Assembly: GCF_001865015.1 (NCBI RefSeq)
Contig: NZ_MJGV01000046.1
Location: 62,001-126,000 of the forward strand
Length of the DNA: 64,000 bases
Reading direction: 5' to 3'
Source of the DNA: Curtobacterium sp. MMLR14_010
GTDB taxonomy: Bacteria; Actinomycetota; Actinomycetes; Actinomycetales; Microbacteriaceae
The notes beneath the pieces were generated by a model. It saw only the letters and a list, made by a program, of their open reading frames with translations, was not told where the DNA came from and made no database searches. A program made the position numbers and the translations under genes. Positions 25,922-34,950 of the stretch are shown in pieces. The stretch's first letter is position 1, and every line of letters begins with the position of its first letter.

Positions 25922-26113
25922 GGCCTACGTCCTGGTTCCCGCGTGCGGCTGCGTCGGGGACAGAGTGCTGCTGTTGCAGCACGGGGGCAGAGGTTCGGAC
26001 TGTAGCCGTCCGATCCCACAGGCTCATCCCTCTGGATCCCTTCACGGGGTCGTCGGTACGTGCGCGTGCCGGGACCCGTGTTCAGTTCAGTTCAGTACAG
26101 AGAAAAGGACCCT
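25922..26113 (+). promoter_or_regulatory. Long rpsD leader, possibly regulatory
   Basis: About 190 untranslated bases between the TATCGT box and the rpsD start, much longer than other leaders here. S4 autoregulates its synthesis through mRNA leaders in other bacteria; this leader has several GC stems around 25940-26050 and a gttca repeat near its end, but I recognise no known leader family. Confidence 0.4.
26080..26099 (+). repeat. Pentanucleotide tandem repeat (gttca x3, gtaca)
   Basis: Three perfect gttca units and one gtaca unit, ending 14 bases before the rpsD GTG and just upstream of its SD (aaaagga). Slippage-prone, so leader length could vary between strains. Confidence 0.85.
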
Positions 26114-26743
26114 GTGTCTACCAAGTCACGCACCCGCAGCAAGACCCGCCTGTCGCGCGCGCTCGGCATCCCGCTGACGCCGAAGGCGGCCCGTTACCTC
26201 GAGAAGCGCCCCTACGGGCCCGGTGAGCACGGCCGTACGCGCCGTCGTGCGGACAGCGACTACGCCGTCCGCCTCCGTGAGAAGCAGCGTCTGCGCGCCC
26301 AGTACGGCATCCGCGAGAAGCAGCTCCGCATCGTCTTCGAAGAGGCCCGCAAGACCAACGGCCTGACCGGTGAGAACCTGGTCGAGCTGCTCGAGACCCG
26401 CCTCGACGCCCTCATCGTGCGTGCCGGCTTCGCCCGCACCACCTCGCAGGCCCGTCAGCTGATCGTGCACCGCCACATCCTCGTCGACGGCAAGCTCGTC
26501 GACCGCCCCTCCTTCCGCGTCAAGGAGGGCCAGCTGATGCACGTCAAGCCGCGCTCCGAGTCGCTCGAGCCCTTCCAGGTCGCCGCTGCCGGTGGCCACC
26601 TGGAAGTCCTCCCGAAGGTCCCGGGCTACCTCGAGGTCGAGATCGACAAGCTCCAGGCCCGCCTCGTGCGTCGCCCGAAGCGTGCCGAGGTCCCCGTGAC
26701 CTGTGAAGTCCAGCTCGTCGTCGAGTACTACGCAGCTCGCTGA
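26114..26743 (+). CDS. rpsD: 30S ribosomal protein S4
   Basis: 209-aa primary 16S rRNA binding protein that nucleates 30S assembly. GTG 26114 follows SD aaaagga. The N-terminal part (LSRALGIPLTPKAARYLEKRPYGPGEHG) lacks the zinc Cys cluster, so it is the zinc-independent (C-) form. The S4 RNA-binding domain is at residues ~95-160 (RLDALIVRAGFARTTSQARQLIVHRHILVDGKLV). As in other actinobacteria it is a stand-alone gene away from the alpha operon, here after rarA with its own promoter and long leader. Confidence 0.97.
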   Translation: MSTKSRTRSKTRLSRALGIPLTPKAARYLEKRPYGPGEHGRTRRRADSDYAVRLREKQRLRAQYGIREKQLRIVFEEARKTNGLTGENLVELLETRLDALIVRAGFARTTSQARQLIVHRHILVDGKLVDRPSFRVKEGQLMHVKPRSESLEPFQVAAAGGHLEVLPKVPGYLEVEIDKLQARLVRRPKRAEVPVTCEVQLVVEYYAAR

Positions 26744-26818
26744 TCCACAGCACCACACCGTCAACGGCGGGTCGTCCACAGCGGGCGGCCCGCCGTTCGG
26801 CGTTCCCGGGGCGGTGAC

Positions 26819-26824
26819 TAAGCT
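26819..26824 (+). promoter_or_regulatory. Possible -10 box (TAAGCT)
   Basis: TAAGCT 46 bases before the small membrane-protein start; gives a ~35-base leader with an SD. Probably also feeds alaS, which has no box of its own that I can see. Confidence 0.45.
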
Positions 26825-26864
26825 GGTCGGACGTGCGCCACGGCGCCAGCGAGAGGGAGCCACC

Positions 26865-27059
26865 GTGAAGCAGCTGTTCTTCGTCGTCATCGGCGTCCTC
26901 ATCGGGCTCGTCGTCGCGAACCGCGTCGGAGCGACCTCCGGCACCAGGTCCGGCGCTGGCACGTTCCTCGCGCAGGTCGACGCCCGCACGAAGGCCTTCA
27001 CGGGAGCCGTCGCCGACGGGTACCGCTCGCGCGAAGCCGAGCTCCGCACCGACGACTGA
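26865..27059 (+). CDS. Small single-helix membrane protein
   Basis: 64 aa: an N-terminal membrane helix (QLFFVVIGVLIGLVVANRVGA) followed by a short polar tail (FLAQVDARTKAFTGAVADGYRSREAEL). GTG 26865 has an SD-like 'gagaggga'. Small proteins of this type commonly lie just upstream of alaS in actinobacteria; function unknown. A 15-bp tandem repeat runs across its stop codon. TAAGCT at 26819-26824 is the likely -10 and may also drive alaS. Confidence 0.75.
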   Translation: MKQLFFVVIGVLIGLVVANRVGATSGTRSGAGTFLAQVDARTKAFTGAVADGYRSREAELRTDD

Positions 27060-27082
27060 CCGACCCACGACTGACCGACCGA
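27053..27082 (+). repeat. 15-bp tandem duplication across a stop codon
   Basis: cgactgaccgaccca (27053-27067) and cgactgaccgaccga (27068-27082), 14 of 15 bases identical. The first copy holds the TGA stop of the small membrane protein; the second repeats the same stop context. Confidence 0.8.
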
Positions 27083-27150
27083 CGACGCACCGTCGTCCCC
27101 AGCGTCACCTCACCACGCACCCGCCTCGTCCCACGTCATCAGGAAGCACC

Positions 27151-29808
27151 ATGCAGACCGCAGAGATCCGCCGCCGTTGGCTCCAGTACTTCGGTGACCG
27201 CGGCCACACCGTCGTCCCGTCCGCCTCGCTCGTCTCGGACGACCCCTCGCTGCTCTTCACGGTCGCCGGCATGGTCCCGTTCATCCCGTACCTGACCGGG
27301 CTCGTCCCGTCGCCGTACCCCCGCGCCACGAGCGTCCAGAAGTGCATCCGCACGAACGACATCGAAGAGGTCGGCAAGACCCCGCGGCACGGCACGTTCT
27401 TCCAGATGAACGGCAACTTCTCCTTCGGTGACTACTTCAAGGAGCAGGCGATCCAGTACGCCTGGGAGTTCCTGACCTCCCCGGAGCCCGACGGCGGGCT
27501 CGGCTTCTCGGCCGACGACCTCTGGGTCACGGTGTACGAGGACGACGACGAGGCCATCGCCTTCTGGAAGCAGCACTCCACGCTGCCCGACGAGCGCATC
27601 CAGCGGCTCGGCAAGGACACCAACTACTGGTCGACCGGGCAGCCCGGTCCGGCTGGCCCCTGCTCGGAGATCTTCTTCGACCGCGGCCCCGCGTACGGCA
27701 TCGACGGCGGCCCCGCCACCGACGACGACCGCTACGTCGAGATCTGGAACCTCGTGTTCATGCAGTACCAGATCGCGGACGTGCGCTCGAAGTACGACTT
27801 CGAGATCACCGGCGAGCTGCCGAACAAGAACATCGACACCGGCATGGGGCTCGAGCGCGTCGCCTTCATCAAGCAGGGCGTCGACAACATGTACGAGATC
27901 GACCAGGTCCGCCCGGTCCTCGACAAGGCCGCAGAGGTCTCCGGTCGCCGCTACGGCGCCGTGCACGAGGACGATGTCCGCATGCGCGTCATCGCCGACC
28001 ACGTCCGGTCCGCGCTGATGCTCATCGCCGACGGCGTCTCCCCGTCGAACGAGGGCCGCGGCTACATCCTCCGACGCCTGCTGCGCCGCACCGTCCGCGC
28101 CATGCGCCTGCTCGGGGTCGAGGCCGCGACGTTCCCGTCGCTCTTCCCGGCCTCCCGCGACGCCATGAAGGACGCCTACCCCGAGGTCGCGTCCGACTAC
28201 GACCGCATCGCGCGCATCGCCTACGCGGAAGAGGAGACCTTCCTCCGCACGCTCGCGCAGGGCACGACGATCCTCGACGTCGCGGTCGACCGCGCCAAGC
28301 AGGACGGCCGCCCCTCGATCGGCGGCGACACCGCGTTCCTGCTGCACGACACGTTCGGGTTCCCGATCGACCTGACGCTCGAGATGGCAGAAGAGGCGGG
28401 CGTCCACGTCGACCGCACCGCCTTCGACACGCTCATGTCGGAGCAGCGGTCGCGGGCCAAGGCCGACGCCAAGAGCAAGAAGACGGCGCTGGCCGACCTC
28501 AGCGTGTACAGCGCCTTCCGCGCCGCCGGCGAGACCACCTTCCTCGGCTACGACGCACTCCAGGCCGAGTCCCGCGTGCTCGGCATCATCGTGGGCGGCG
28601 TCAGCGTCGACCGTGCCGTCGTCGGGGACATCGCCGAGGTCGTCCTCAGCGAGACCAGCCTGTACGCCGAGTCCGGCGGCCAGGACGCCGACCAGGGCTC
28701 CATCATCGGCAACGGCTTCGACCTCGAGGTCCTCGACGTCCAGAAGCCCGTCACCGGGCTGTGGTCGCACACGGTGCAGGTCCGCTCCGGCGAGGTCGCG
28801 GTCGGCGCCCCCGCCACGACGGTCGTCGACGCCGAGTACCGCCGCGGTGCCACGCAGGCGCACTCGGCCACGCACCTCGTCAACGCCGCGCTGCGCGACG
28901 TCCTCGGCCCCGAGGCCCTGCAGGCCGGTTCGTACAACAAGTCCGGCTACATGCGCCTGGACTTCTCGTGGAGCCAGCCCGTCTCCCTCGAGACCCGCTC
29001 CGAGATCGAGGAGGTCGTCAACACGGCGATCCGCTCCGACCTCGAGGTCTCCACGCGCATCCTGCCGATCGACGACGCGAAGGCCCTCGGCGCCCAGGCG
29101 CTGTTCGGCGAGAAGTACGGTGCCGAGGTCCGCATGGTCGACATCGGTGGCCCGTGGTCCCGCGAGCTCTGCGGTGGCATCCACGTGGCCTCCAGCGCGC
29201 AGGTCGGCCTCGTCAACCTGGTCGGCGAGTCCAGCGTCGGGTCGACCAACCGTCGCGTCGAGGCCCTCGTCGGGCTCGAGGGCTTCCGGGAGCTCGCGGT
29301 CGAGCGCACGATCGTCTCCCAGCTGTCCAGCGCGCTGAAGGCCCCCCGCGGTGACCTGCCGGCCCGCGTGCAGTCCCTGATGGAGGACCTCCGCGTCGCG
29401 CAGAAGCGCATCGCGGAGTTCGAGTCCGCCGGGCTGCAGCAGCGCGTGCCCGCGATCGCCCGCCTGGCGACCACCATCGGCGCCGCCACCGTCGTCGCCG
29501 AGACCGTCGACGGGCTGAAGTCCGCCGACGAGCTCCGCTCGCTCGCCACGAGCGTGCGCGCCCAGCTCGGCACCGAGGCGGCCGTGGTCGTCCTCGGCGC
29601 GGTGGTGAACGGCAAGCCCGCGGTGATCGTGGCCACGAACGACGCCGCACGCAGCGCCGGTGTCCAGGCCGGTCCCCTCGCGAAGGAGGCCGCGGCCGTC
29701 CTCGGTGGTGGCGGCGGCGGCAAGCCGGACCTCGCCCAGGGCGGCGGTACCGACGTGGCAGCCCTGCCGGCGGCGCTGCGCGCGGTGACCGACCGGCTCG
29801 CGGCCTGA
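27151..29808 (+). CDS. alaS: Alanyl-tRNA synthetase
   Basis: 885-aa class II synthetase charging tRNA-Ala. Aminoacylation domain (residues 1-~440) with motif 2 region (RHGTFFQMNGNFSFGDYFKEQAI) and GLERVAF; editing domain with HxxxH zinc site (HSATHLVNAALRD, ~570) and Cys-Gly-Gly-xx-His (CGGIHV, ~675); C-terminal DHHA1 domain ending GGGGGGKPDLAQGGG. All typical. ATG 27151 follows SD aggaag. ruvX starts 2 bases after its stop, so alaS-ruvX-mltG form one unit as in other actinobacteria. Confidence 0.98.
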   Translation: MQTAEIRRRWLQYFGDRGHTVVPSASLVSDDPSLLFTVAGMVPFIPYLTGLVPSPYPRATSVQKCIRTNDIEEVGKTPRHGTFFQMNGNFSFGDYFKEQAIQYAWEFLTSPEPDGGLGFSADDLWVTVYEDDDEAIAFWKQHSTLPDERIQRLGKDTNYWSTGQPGPAGPCSEIFFDRGPAYGIDGGPATDDDRYVEIWNLVFMQYQIADVRSKYDFEITGELPNKNIDTGMGLERVAFIKQGVDNMYEIDQVRPVLDKAAEVSGRRYGAVHEDDVRMRVIADHVRSALMLIADGVSPSNEGRGYILRRLLRRTVRAMRLLGVEAATFPSLFPASRDAMKDAYPEVASDYDRIARIAYAEEETFLRTLAQGTTILDVAVDRAKQDGRPSIGGDTAFLLHDTFGFPIDLTLEMAEEAGVHVDRTAFDTLMSEQRSRAKADAKSKKTALADLSVYSAFRAAGETTFLGYDALQAESRVLGIIVGGVSVDRAVVGDIAEVVLSETSLYAESGGQDADQGSIIGNGFDLEVLDVQKPVTGLWSHTVQVRSGEVAVGAPATTVVDAEYRRGATQAHSATHLVNAALRDVLGPEALQAGSYNKSGYMRLDFSWSQPVSLETRSEIEEVVNTAIRSDLEVSTRILPIDDAKALGAQALFGEKYGAEVRMVDIGGPWSRELCGGIHVASSAQVGLVNLVGESSVGSTNRRVEALVGLEGFRELAVERTIVSQLSSALKAPRGDLPARVQSLMEDLRVAQKRIAEFESAGLQQRVPAIARLATTIGAATVVAETVDGLKSADELRSLATSVRAQLGTEAAVVVLGAVVNGKPAVIVATNDAARSAGVQAGPLAKEAAAVLGGGGGGKPDLAQGGGTDVAALPAALRAVTDRLAA

Positions 29809-29810
29809 CC

Positions 29811-30263
29811 GTGGCGATCCGGTCCGGGCGCCGACTCGGCATCGACGTCGGTCGCGCCCGGATCGGTGTCGCCGTGTGCGACCGCGACGGGCTCATCGCC
29901 ACCCCCGTCGAGACCGTCCGACGCGACGACAAGCACGACCTGCGGCGCATCCTCGCGATCGCGGACGAGTACGACGTGCTCGAGATCGTGGTCGGCCTGC
30001 CGCTGTCGATGTCGGGCGGCGACACCCCGTCGACGACCGACGCCCGGACGTTCGCGGCCCGGATCGCCGAGCACCGCCCGGTCCGTCTGGTCGACGAACG
30101 CCTGTCGACCGTAACGGCCCAGCGAGGCATGCGCGCGGCCGGTCGGACCACGAAGAACTCCCGGGCCGTGATCGACCAAGCGGCCGCTGTTATCATTCTG
30201 CAACACGCGCTCGACCACGAGCGCTCGTCCGGCGCCCCTCCTGGGGCCACGCTCCCCGAGTAG
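29811..30263 (+). CDS. ruvX: Holliday junction resolvase-like / pre-16S rRNA nuclease (YqgF)
   Basis: 150-aa RNase H-fold protein of the YqgF/RuvX family, implicated in maturing the 5' end of 16S rRNA and named for similarity to RuvC. The acidic residues are present: Asp in RRLGIDVGRARIGVAV (residue ~11), Glu in VDERLSTVTAQR (~100) and Asp in VIDQAAAVIILQ (~125). Motif VVGLPLSMSGGD is typical. GTG 29811 is 2 bases after alaS, implying coupled translation. mltG follows 65 bases on. Confidence 0.93.
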   Translation: MAIRSGRRLGIDVGRARIGVAVCDRDGLIATPVETVRRDDKHDLRRILAIADEYDVLEIVVGLPLSMSGGDTPSTTDARTFAARIAEHRPVRLVDERLSTVTAQRGMRAAGRTTKNSRAVIDQAAAVIILQHALDHERSSGAPPGATLPE

Positions 30264-30328
30264 GGCTGCCCCCGTCGTCATCGAAGCGGCGGAGCCCCGC
30301 GGAGTTCCCACCGAGAGATCGAGGACCG

Positions 30329-31852
30329 TTGGCAGACGACCTGGACTGGAACGCGATCATCGCGCCCGGCAACGACGCCGATCGACAGGGCCACCGCCCT
30401 CGCCGAGACGGCGCGTCAGATGACCGTACCGACAGCCCCGGTGGCGCGGATCCGTCCGCCGGTCGCCCGCTCTCCCGCCGGGAGGCCCGGGCCAGGGAAG
30501 CAGCGGCGGCTCGCGACGCGCAGACGGGCGGCTCGGCACCCCAGCAGCAGGCGCCGCAGCAGCAGGTACCCGAGCAGCCGGTACCGCAGCAGCCCGCAGC
30601 GCCGACGGCGCCCGACGACGACCTGGCGGCTGTGACCGCCCCGACCGCAGCACCCGTCCGGGACGTCGGTGACACCGACGGCGGGACCGGCAGCGGTGAC
30701 GGAGCCGCGGGAGGCGGCGGAGGCGACGGCCGTGGCGGCGGCGGGGGAGCCTCCCGTCCGCCCCGTGGTCCCCACGAGCCGCACCGTCGCTCGCGGGGTG
30801 CGCTCATCGCGGGCATCCTCATCGTGGCGGTCGTCGTCGCCGCCGGTGTCGGCGCGTACGCGTTCGCGGCACCGAAGGTGCAGCAGGTCGTCGCGGCGTT
30901 CAGCGGGTCGAAGGAGCCGGACGACTACTCCGGCGACGGCACCTCGAAGGTGACCATCACGATCAAGCAGGGCGACATCGGCGAGGACGTCGCGAAGACG
31001 CTGCAGCGCAGCGGCGTCGTGAAGACGTCCGGGGTGTTCTACAAGCTCCTGCTCGCGAGCCCGAGCGTGCAGTTCCAGCCGGGGTCCTACGCGTTGAAGA
31101 AGAAGATGAGCTCGAAGGCGGCGCTGTCGGCGTTGCAGGACCGGGCGAACCGGGTGGAGGACGCCTCGATCGTCATCCCCGAGGGCACGGTCCTGGCGGA
31201 CATCGAGGCCGGCATGGTGTCGAAGGCCGGCCTGACCAAGGCCGAGGTGACGGCCGCGGCGAAGGACGTGTCCGCGTACGGGCTGCCCTCCGGCGTGACC
31301 TCGCTCGAGGGCTGGCTGTTCCCGGCGACCTACCCGATCAACCCGGGCTGGACGGCGAAGCAGTACTTCCAGGCGATGGTCGACACGATGAAGCGGCACC
31401 TGGAGTCCGCCGGTGTCGCCGAGGCGGACCAGGAGAAGGTCCTCGTCTTCGCGTCGCTCGTGCAGAAGGAGGCCGGACTCGCGGCCGACTACCCGAAGGT
31501 CGCGCGGGTGTTCCAGAACCGGCTCGACCAGGGCATGCGGTTGCAGTCCGACGCCACGGTGGCGTACGGCACCGGCAACACGCACCGGGTCACGACGACC
31601 GATGCCGAGCGGAACGACGCCTCGAACGCGTACAACACGTACCAGCACGACGGGCTGCCGCCCGGGCCGATCTCGAACCCGGGTGACATCGCGCTGCAGG
31701 CCGTCACGCACCCGGCCGAGGGCAAGTGGCTCTACTTCGTGACGGTCGACCTCGAGTCGGGCGAGACGGCCTTCTCGGACACGTACGACCAGCACCTGCA
31801 GGCCGTCAAGCAGTTCCAGGCCTGGCTCCGCGCGCACCCCTCGTACCAGTAG
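30329..31852 (+). CDS. mltG: Endolytic murein transglycosylase MltG (YceG-like)
   Basis: 507-aa cell-envelope enzyme that cuts nascent peptidoglycan strands. TTG 30329 is chosen because it is preceded by gagga and gives the conserved MADDLDWNAII-type N-terminus; no ATG or GTG fits. Residues 1-150 are a cytoplasmic Gln/Pro/Gly-rich stretch, one membrane helix lies at ~154-176, a LysM-like segment around 205-260 (TITIKQGDIGEDVAKTLQRSGVV), and the YceG domain to the end with the catalytic Glu at residue 381 (SLVQKEAG) and the final PISNPGDIALQAVTHP motif. Actinobacterial MltG proteins share the long cytoplasmic N-terminus. aroE, which follows mltG in mycobacteria, is absent here. Confidence 0.94.
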   Translation: MADDLDWNAIIAPGNDADRQGHRPRRDGASDDRTDSPGGADPSAGRPLSRREARAREAAAARDAQTGGSAPQQQAPQQQVPEQPVPQQPAAPTAPDDDLAAVTAPTAAPVRDVGDTDGGTGSGDGAAGGGGGDGRGGGGGASRPPRGPHEPHRRSRGALIAGILIVAVVVAAGVGAYAFAAPKVQQVVAAFSGSKEPDDYSGDGTSKVTITIKQGDIGEDVAKTLQRSGVVKTSGVFYKLLLASPSVQFQPGSYALKKKMSSKAALSALQDRANRVEDASIVIPEGTVLADIEAGMVSKAGLTKAEVTAAAKDVSAYGLPSGVTSLEGWLFPATYPINPGWTAKQYFQAMVDTMKRHLESAGVAEADQEKVLVFASLVQKEAGLAADYPKVARVFQNRLDQGMRLQSDATVAYGTGNTHRVTTTDAERNDASNAYNTYQHDGLPPGPISNPGDIALQAVTHPAEGKWLYFVTVDLESGETAFSDTYDQHLQAVKQFQAWLRAHPSYQ

Positions 31853-31857
31853 CCGCA

Positions 31858-31887
31858 CGGGACCGGGACGATCGCGTCCCGGTCCCG
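31858..31887 (+). terminator. 13-bp perfect hairpin after mltG
   Basis: Arms 31858-31870 and 31875-31887 with a 4-base loop, 5 bases after the mltG stop. No T-run. It separates the alaS-ruvX-mltG unit from aroC. Confidence 0.8.
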
Positions 31888-31909
31888 GCGGCTGTGGGAG
31901 GATGGGGCC

Positions 31910-33130
31910 ATGCTTCGTTGGTTGACCGCTGGTGAGTCCCACGGACCCGAACTGATCGCGATGCTCGAGGGCCTGCCCGCTGGTGTCCCCGTGTCGTTCG
32001 AGTCCATCCGCACCGACCTCGCGCGGCGCAAGCTCGGCTACGGCCGCGGCTCCCGCATGAAGTTCGAGCAGGACGAGCTCCACGTCTCCGGCGGCGTCCG
32101 GCACGGGTACTCGATGGGCAGCCCCATCGCGATCCGCATCGGCAACACCGAGTGGCCGAAGTGGGTCGAGGTCATGAACCCCGAGCCCGTCGAGCAGACC
32201 GAGGCCTCGCGGGGGCGCAGCGCTCCGCTGACCCGCCCGCGGCCCGGGCACGCGGACCTCGTCGGGATGCAGAAGTACGGCTTCGACGAGGCCCGGCCGA
32301 TCCTCGAGCGTGCCTCCGCCCGCGAGACCGCCGCCCGCGTCGCACTCGGTGCCGTGGCCAAGTCCTTCCTCGCCGAGCTCGGGATGCGCAGTGTCGCGCA
32401 CACGCTGCAGGTCGGCAGCGTCCGCGTGCCCGACGGCTCGGCGCTGCCCGAGCCCGACGACGTCGACCGGCTCGACGACGACCAGCTCCGGTGCTTCGAC
32501 GCCGACACCTCGGCCCGCATGGTGACCGAGGTCGAGGCCGCCAAGAAGGACGGCGACACCCTCGGCGGCGTCGTCGAGGTGCTGTTCTACGGCGTCCCGC
32601 CGGGGCTCGGCTCGCACGTGCAGTGGGACCGTCGCCTCGACGCCCGACTCGCCGCGGCGATCATGGGCATCCAGGCGATCAAGGGCGTCGAGGTCGGTGA
32701 CGGCTTCCAGACCGCCGGCCGCCGCGGGTCCGAGGCCCACGACGAGCTGTACCGCGAGGACGGCGAGATCATCCGCACGAGCGACCGCGCCGGTGGCACC
32801 GAGGGCGGCATGTCCACGGGCACCGTGCTCCGCGTCCGTGCCGGCATGAAGCCGATCGCGACGATCCCGCACGCGCTCCACACAATCGACGTCACCACCG
32901 GTGAGGACGCCTCGGCGCACCACCAGCGGTCGGACGTCTGCGCGGTCCCGGCCGCCGGCGTCGTGGCCGAGGCCATGGTCGCGCTCGTGCTCGCCGACGC
33001 CGTGCTCGAGAAGTTCGGCGGGGACAACGTCGTCGAGACCAAGCGCAACCTGGAGTCGTACCTCGCGTCGATCCCGGAGACCCTGCGTTCCCGCCGCACC
33101 GAGCCGGCTGAGCCCTCCAGCACCTGGTGA
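31910..33130 (+). CDS. aroC: Chorismate synthase
   Basis: 406-aa FMN-dependent enzyme of the last shikimate step, converting EPSP to chorismate. Family signatures: [20 protein letters not shown] at the N-terminus, [41 protein letters not shown] and [13 protein letters not shown]. Length is normal. ATG 31910 has GAGGAT at -12, which may be a leaderless -10 variant or an SD. The stop overlaps aroK by 4 bases; chorismate feeds the tryptophan genes at the other end of this window. Confidence 0.97.
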   Translation: MLRWLTAGESHGPELIAMLEGLPAGVPVSFESIRTDLARRKLGYGRGSRMKFEQDELHVSGGVRHGYSMGSPIAIRIGNTEWPKWVEVMNPEPVEQTEASRGRSAPLTRPRPGHADLVGMQKYGFDEARPILERASARETAARVALGAVAKSFLAELGMRSVAHTLQVGSVRVPDGSALPEPDDVDRLDDDQLRCFDADTSARMVTEVEAAKKDGDTLGGVVEVLFYGVPPGLGSHVQWDRRLDARLAAAIMGIQAIKGVEVGDGFQTAGRRGSEAHDELYREDGEIIRTSDRAGGTEGGMSTGTVLRVRAGMKPIATIPHALHTIDVTTGEDASAHHQRSDVCAVPAAGVVAEAMVALVLADAVLEKFGGDNVVETKRNLESYLASIPETLRSRRTEPAEPSSTW

Positions 33131-33681
33131 GCGCCGGACCGGAGGCCGCTGACCACGACGGGCGCAGCACCGCGCCCGTCGTGGTGATCGGCCCGATGGG
33201 GGCCGGCAAGTCCACCGTCGGCAAGCGCGTCGCGAAGCGACTCGGCGTGCCCTTCACGGACACCGACCGGGTGATCGCGCGCGAGCACGGTCCGATCCCC
33301 ACGATCTTCGCCGACCGGGGCGAGCCCGCGTTCCGGGCGCTCGAGGCCGACGCGGTCACCAGTGCGATGCGGACCGGCGGCGTCATCGCCGTCGGCGGCG
33401 GTGCCGTCACCCACGCGGACACCCGCCGGGCGATGGACGGCGCGCGCGTGGTGCTGCTGACCGTCTCGCCCGAGGCCGTCGCCGAGCGCATCGCCGGGTC
33501 CGACCGCCCGCTGCTGGCGTCCGGCGGCATCGACGCCTGGCAGACCATCCTCGACGACCGTGCGGCCACCTACGCCGAGCTCGCGCACGTGGTCGTCGAC
33601 ACCTCTCGTCGCCCCATGGCCCACGTCGTCGACGACGTCGTCGCCTGGCTGCGGAGCGACCACACCGAAGGAGCACCGTGA
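33127..33681 (+). CDS. aroK: Shikimate kinase
   Basis: 184-aa nucleoside-monophosphate-kinase-fold enzyme phosphorylating shikimate. Walker [20 protein letters not shown] (residue ~22), shikimate-binding [29 protein letters not shown], and GGGAVT are intact. The LID segment [11 protein letters not shown] is present. GTG 33127 overlaps aroC and its stop overlaps aroB by 4 bases (GTGA), so the three genes are translationally coupled. The first ~16 residues are an unconserved extension. Confidence 0.95.
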   Translation: MSAGPEAADHDGRSTAPVVVIGPMGAGKSTVGKRVAKRLGVPFTDTDRVIAREHGPIPTIFADRGEPAFRALEADAVTSAMRTGGVIAVGGGAVTHADTRRAMDGARVVLLTVSPEAVAERIAGSDRPLLASGGIDAWQTILDDRAATYAELAHVVVDTSRRPMAHVVDDVVAWLRSDHTEGAP

Positions 33682-34775
33682 CCGAGACGACCCTGCCAGC
33701 AGGCACCACCGAGATCCGCGTCGGCGGTGCGGACGGCTACGTCGTGGCGGTCGGCACCGGCCTGCTCGGGTCGCTGCCCGCGCTCCTCGGCCCCCGGGTC
33801 GCCAAGGTCCTGATCGTGCACGCCCCCACGCTCGGCGCCCGCGCCGAGGAACTCCGTGCCGGACTCGTCGAGGCCGGTTTCGAGGCCCTGATCGCCGAGG
33901 TGCCCGATGCCGAGGCCGCCAAGCGGGTCGAGGTCGCCGCGTTCTGCTGGCAGATCCTCGGGCAGTCCGACTTCACCAGGACCGACGCCGTGGTCGGTCT
34001 CGGCGGGGGAGCCGTCACCGACCTCGCCGGGTTCGTCGCGGCGACGTGGCTGCGCGGCGTGCCGTACTTCTCCGTCCCGACGAGCGTGCTCGGCATGGTC
34101 GACGCGAGCGTCGGCGGCAAGACCGGCATCAACACCAACGAGGGCAAGAACCTCGTCGGGACGTTCTCGGCGCCCAAGGCGGTCGTGGTCGACCTCGACC
34201 TGGTGCACACCCTGCCGCGCAACGACGTGCTGACCGGGTTCGCCGAGATCGTCAAGGCCGGGTTCATCGCCGTGCCCGAGATCCTCGACATCGTCGAAGC
34301 CGACGTCGACCGCGCCACCGACCCGTCCACGCCGGAGTTCCGCCGGGTCGTCGAACTCGCGATCGAGCTCAAGGCACAGGTGGTCTCCGAGGACTTCACC
34401 GAGCAGGGGCGCCGCGAGATCCTGAACTACGGGCACACGCTCGGGCACGCGATCGAGCACGCCGAGCGCTACCAGTGGCGGCACGGCGCGGCGGTGTCGG
34501 TCGGCATGGTCTTCGCGGCGGAGCTCGCACGGCTCACGGGGCACCTCGACGACGCGACCGTCGACCGGCACCGGTCGATCCTCGAGTCGCTGTCGTTGCC
34601 GACGAGCTACCCGCTCGGCCGGTGGCAGTCGCTCCTGGCCACCATGCGTCGCGACAAGAAGGCCCGAGCCGGCATGCTCCGGTTCATCGTGCTCGACGGC
34701 GTCGGCAAGCCCGTCACCCTCGAGGGGCCGGAGGACCACCTGCTCTTCACCGCCTACCAGGAGGTCGGCGTCTAG
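33678..34775 (+). CDS. aroB: 3-dehydroquinate synthase
   Basis: 365-aa NAD- and zinc/cobalt-dependent enzyme making 3-dehydroquinate from DAHP. The nucleotide-binding GLGGGAVTDLAGFVAATWLRGVPY, PTSVLGMVDASVGGKTGIN, and metal ligands in FAEIVKAG, NYGHTLGHAIEHA and WRHGAAVSVGM are visible. Overlaps aroK by 4 bases. It is the last shikimate gene here; aroQ/aroD, which follows in mycobacteria, is replaced by a convergent pair of small genes. Confidence 0.97.
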   Translation: MTETTLPAGTTEIRVGGADGYVVAVGTGLLGSLPALLGPRVAKVLIVHAPTLGARAEELRAGLVEAGFEALIAEVPDAEAAKRVEVAAFCWQILGQSDFTRTDAVVGLGGGAVTDLAGFVAATWLRGVPYFSVPTSVLGMVDASVGGKTGINTNEGKNLVGTFSAPKAVVVDLDLVHTLPRNDVLTGFAEIVKAGFIAVPEILDIVEADVDRATDPSTPEFRRVVELAIELKAQVVSEDFTEQGRREILNYGHTLGHAIEHAERYQWRHGAAVSVGMVFAAELARLTGHLDDATVDRHRSILESLSLPTSYPLGRWQSLLATMRRDKKARAGMLRFIVLDGVGKPVTLEGPEDHLLFTAYQEVGV

Positions 34776-34782
34776 CCAGCCG

Positions 34783-34950
34783 CTACCGCAGCACCTGGAG
34801 GGTCCGCCGCCACCACCACTTCACGTGCATCGAGACAGTGATGACGTTGGTGCGTCGGAACTCTGCCCACTCTTCCGGGGTGGCGCCGTTCTCGAACGCT
34901 CGACGTTCGAGCGCGTCGGTGGGGACGACGAGCGGCTTGCGCTTCAGCAT
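34783..34950 (-). CDS. Small basic protein, unknown, paired with the gene at 34944
   Basis: 55 aa, family unknown. Sequence is Trp- and Arg-rich at the C-terminus (MHVKWWWRRTLQVLR) with a charged middle (DALERRAFENGATPEEWAEFRR). ATG 34950 is supported by a good SD (aaggag) 8 bases upstream, and the start lies 7 bases inside the upstream gene, so translation is coupled. It converges on aroB with a 7-base gap. The amphipathic, cationic C-terminus could touch membrane or nucleic acid; no function can be assigned. Confidence 0.6.
   Translation of the reverse strand: MLKRKPLVVPTDALERRAFENGATPEEWAEFRRTNVITVSMHVKWWWRRTLQVLR

Noticed and set aside
25875-26226. Two ~100-codon forward frames over the rpsD leader
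   Set aside because: They run into rpsD out of frame, lack SDs and conserved content, and are best explained as open frames in a GC-rich leader.
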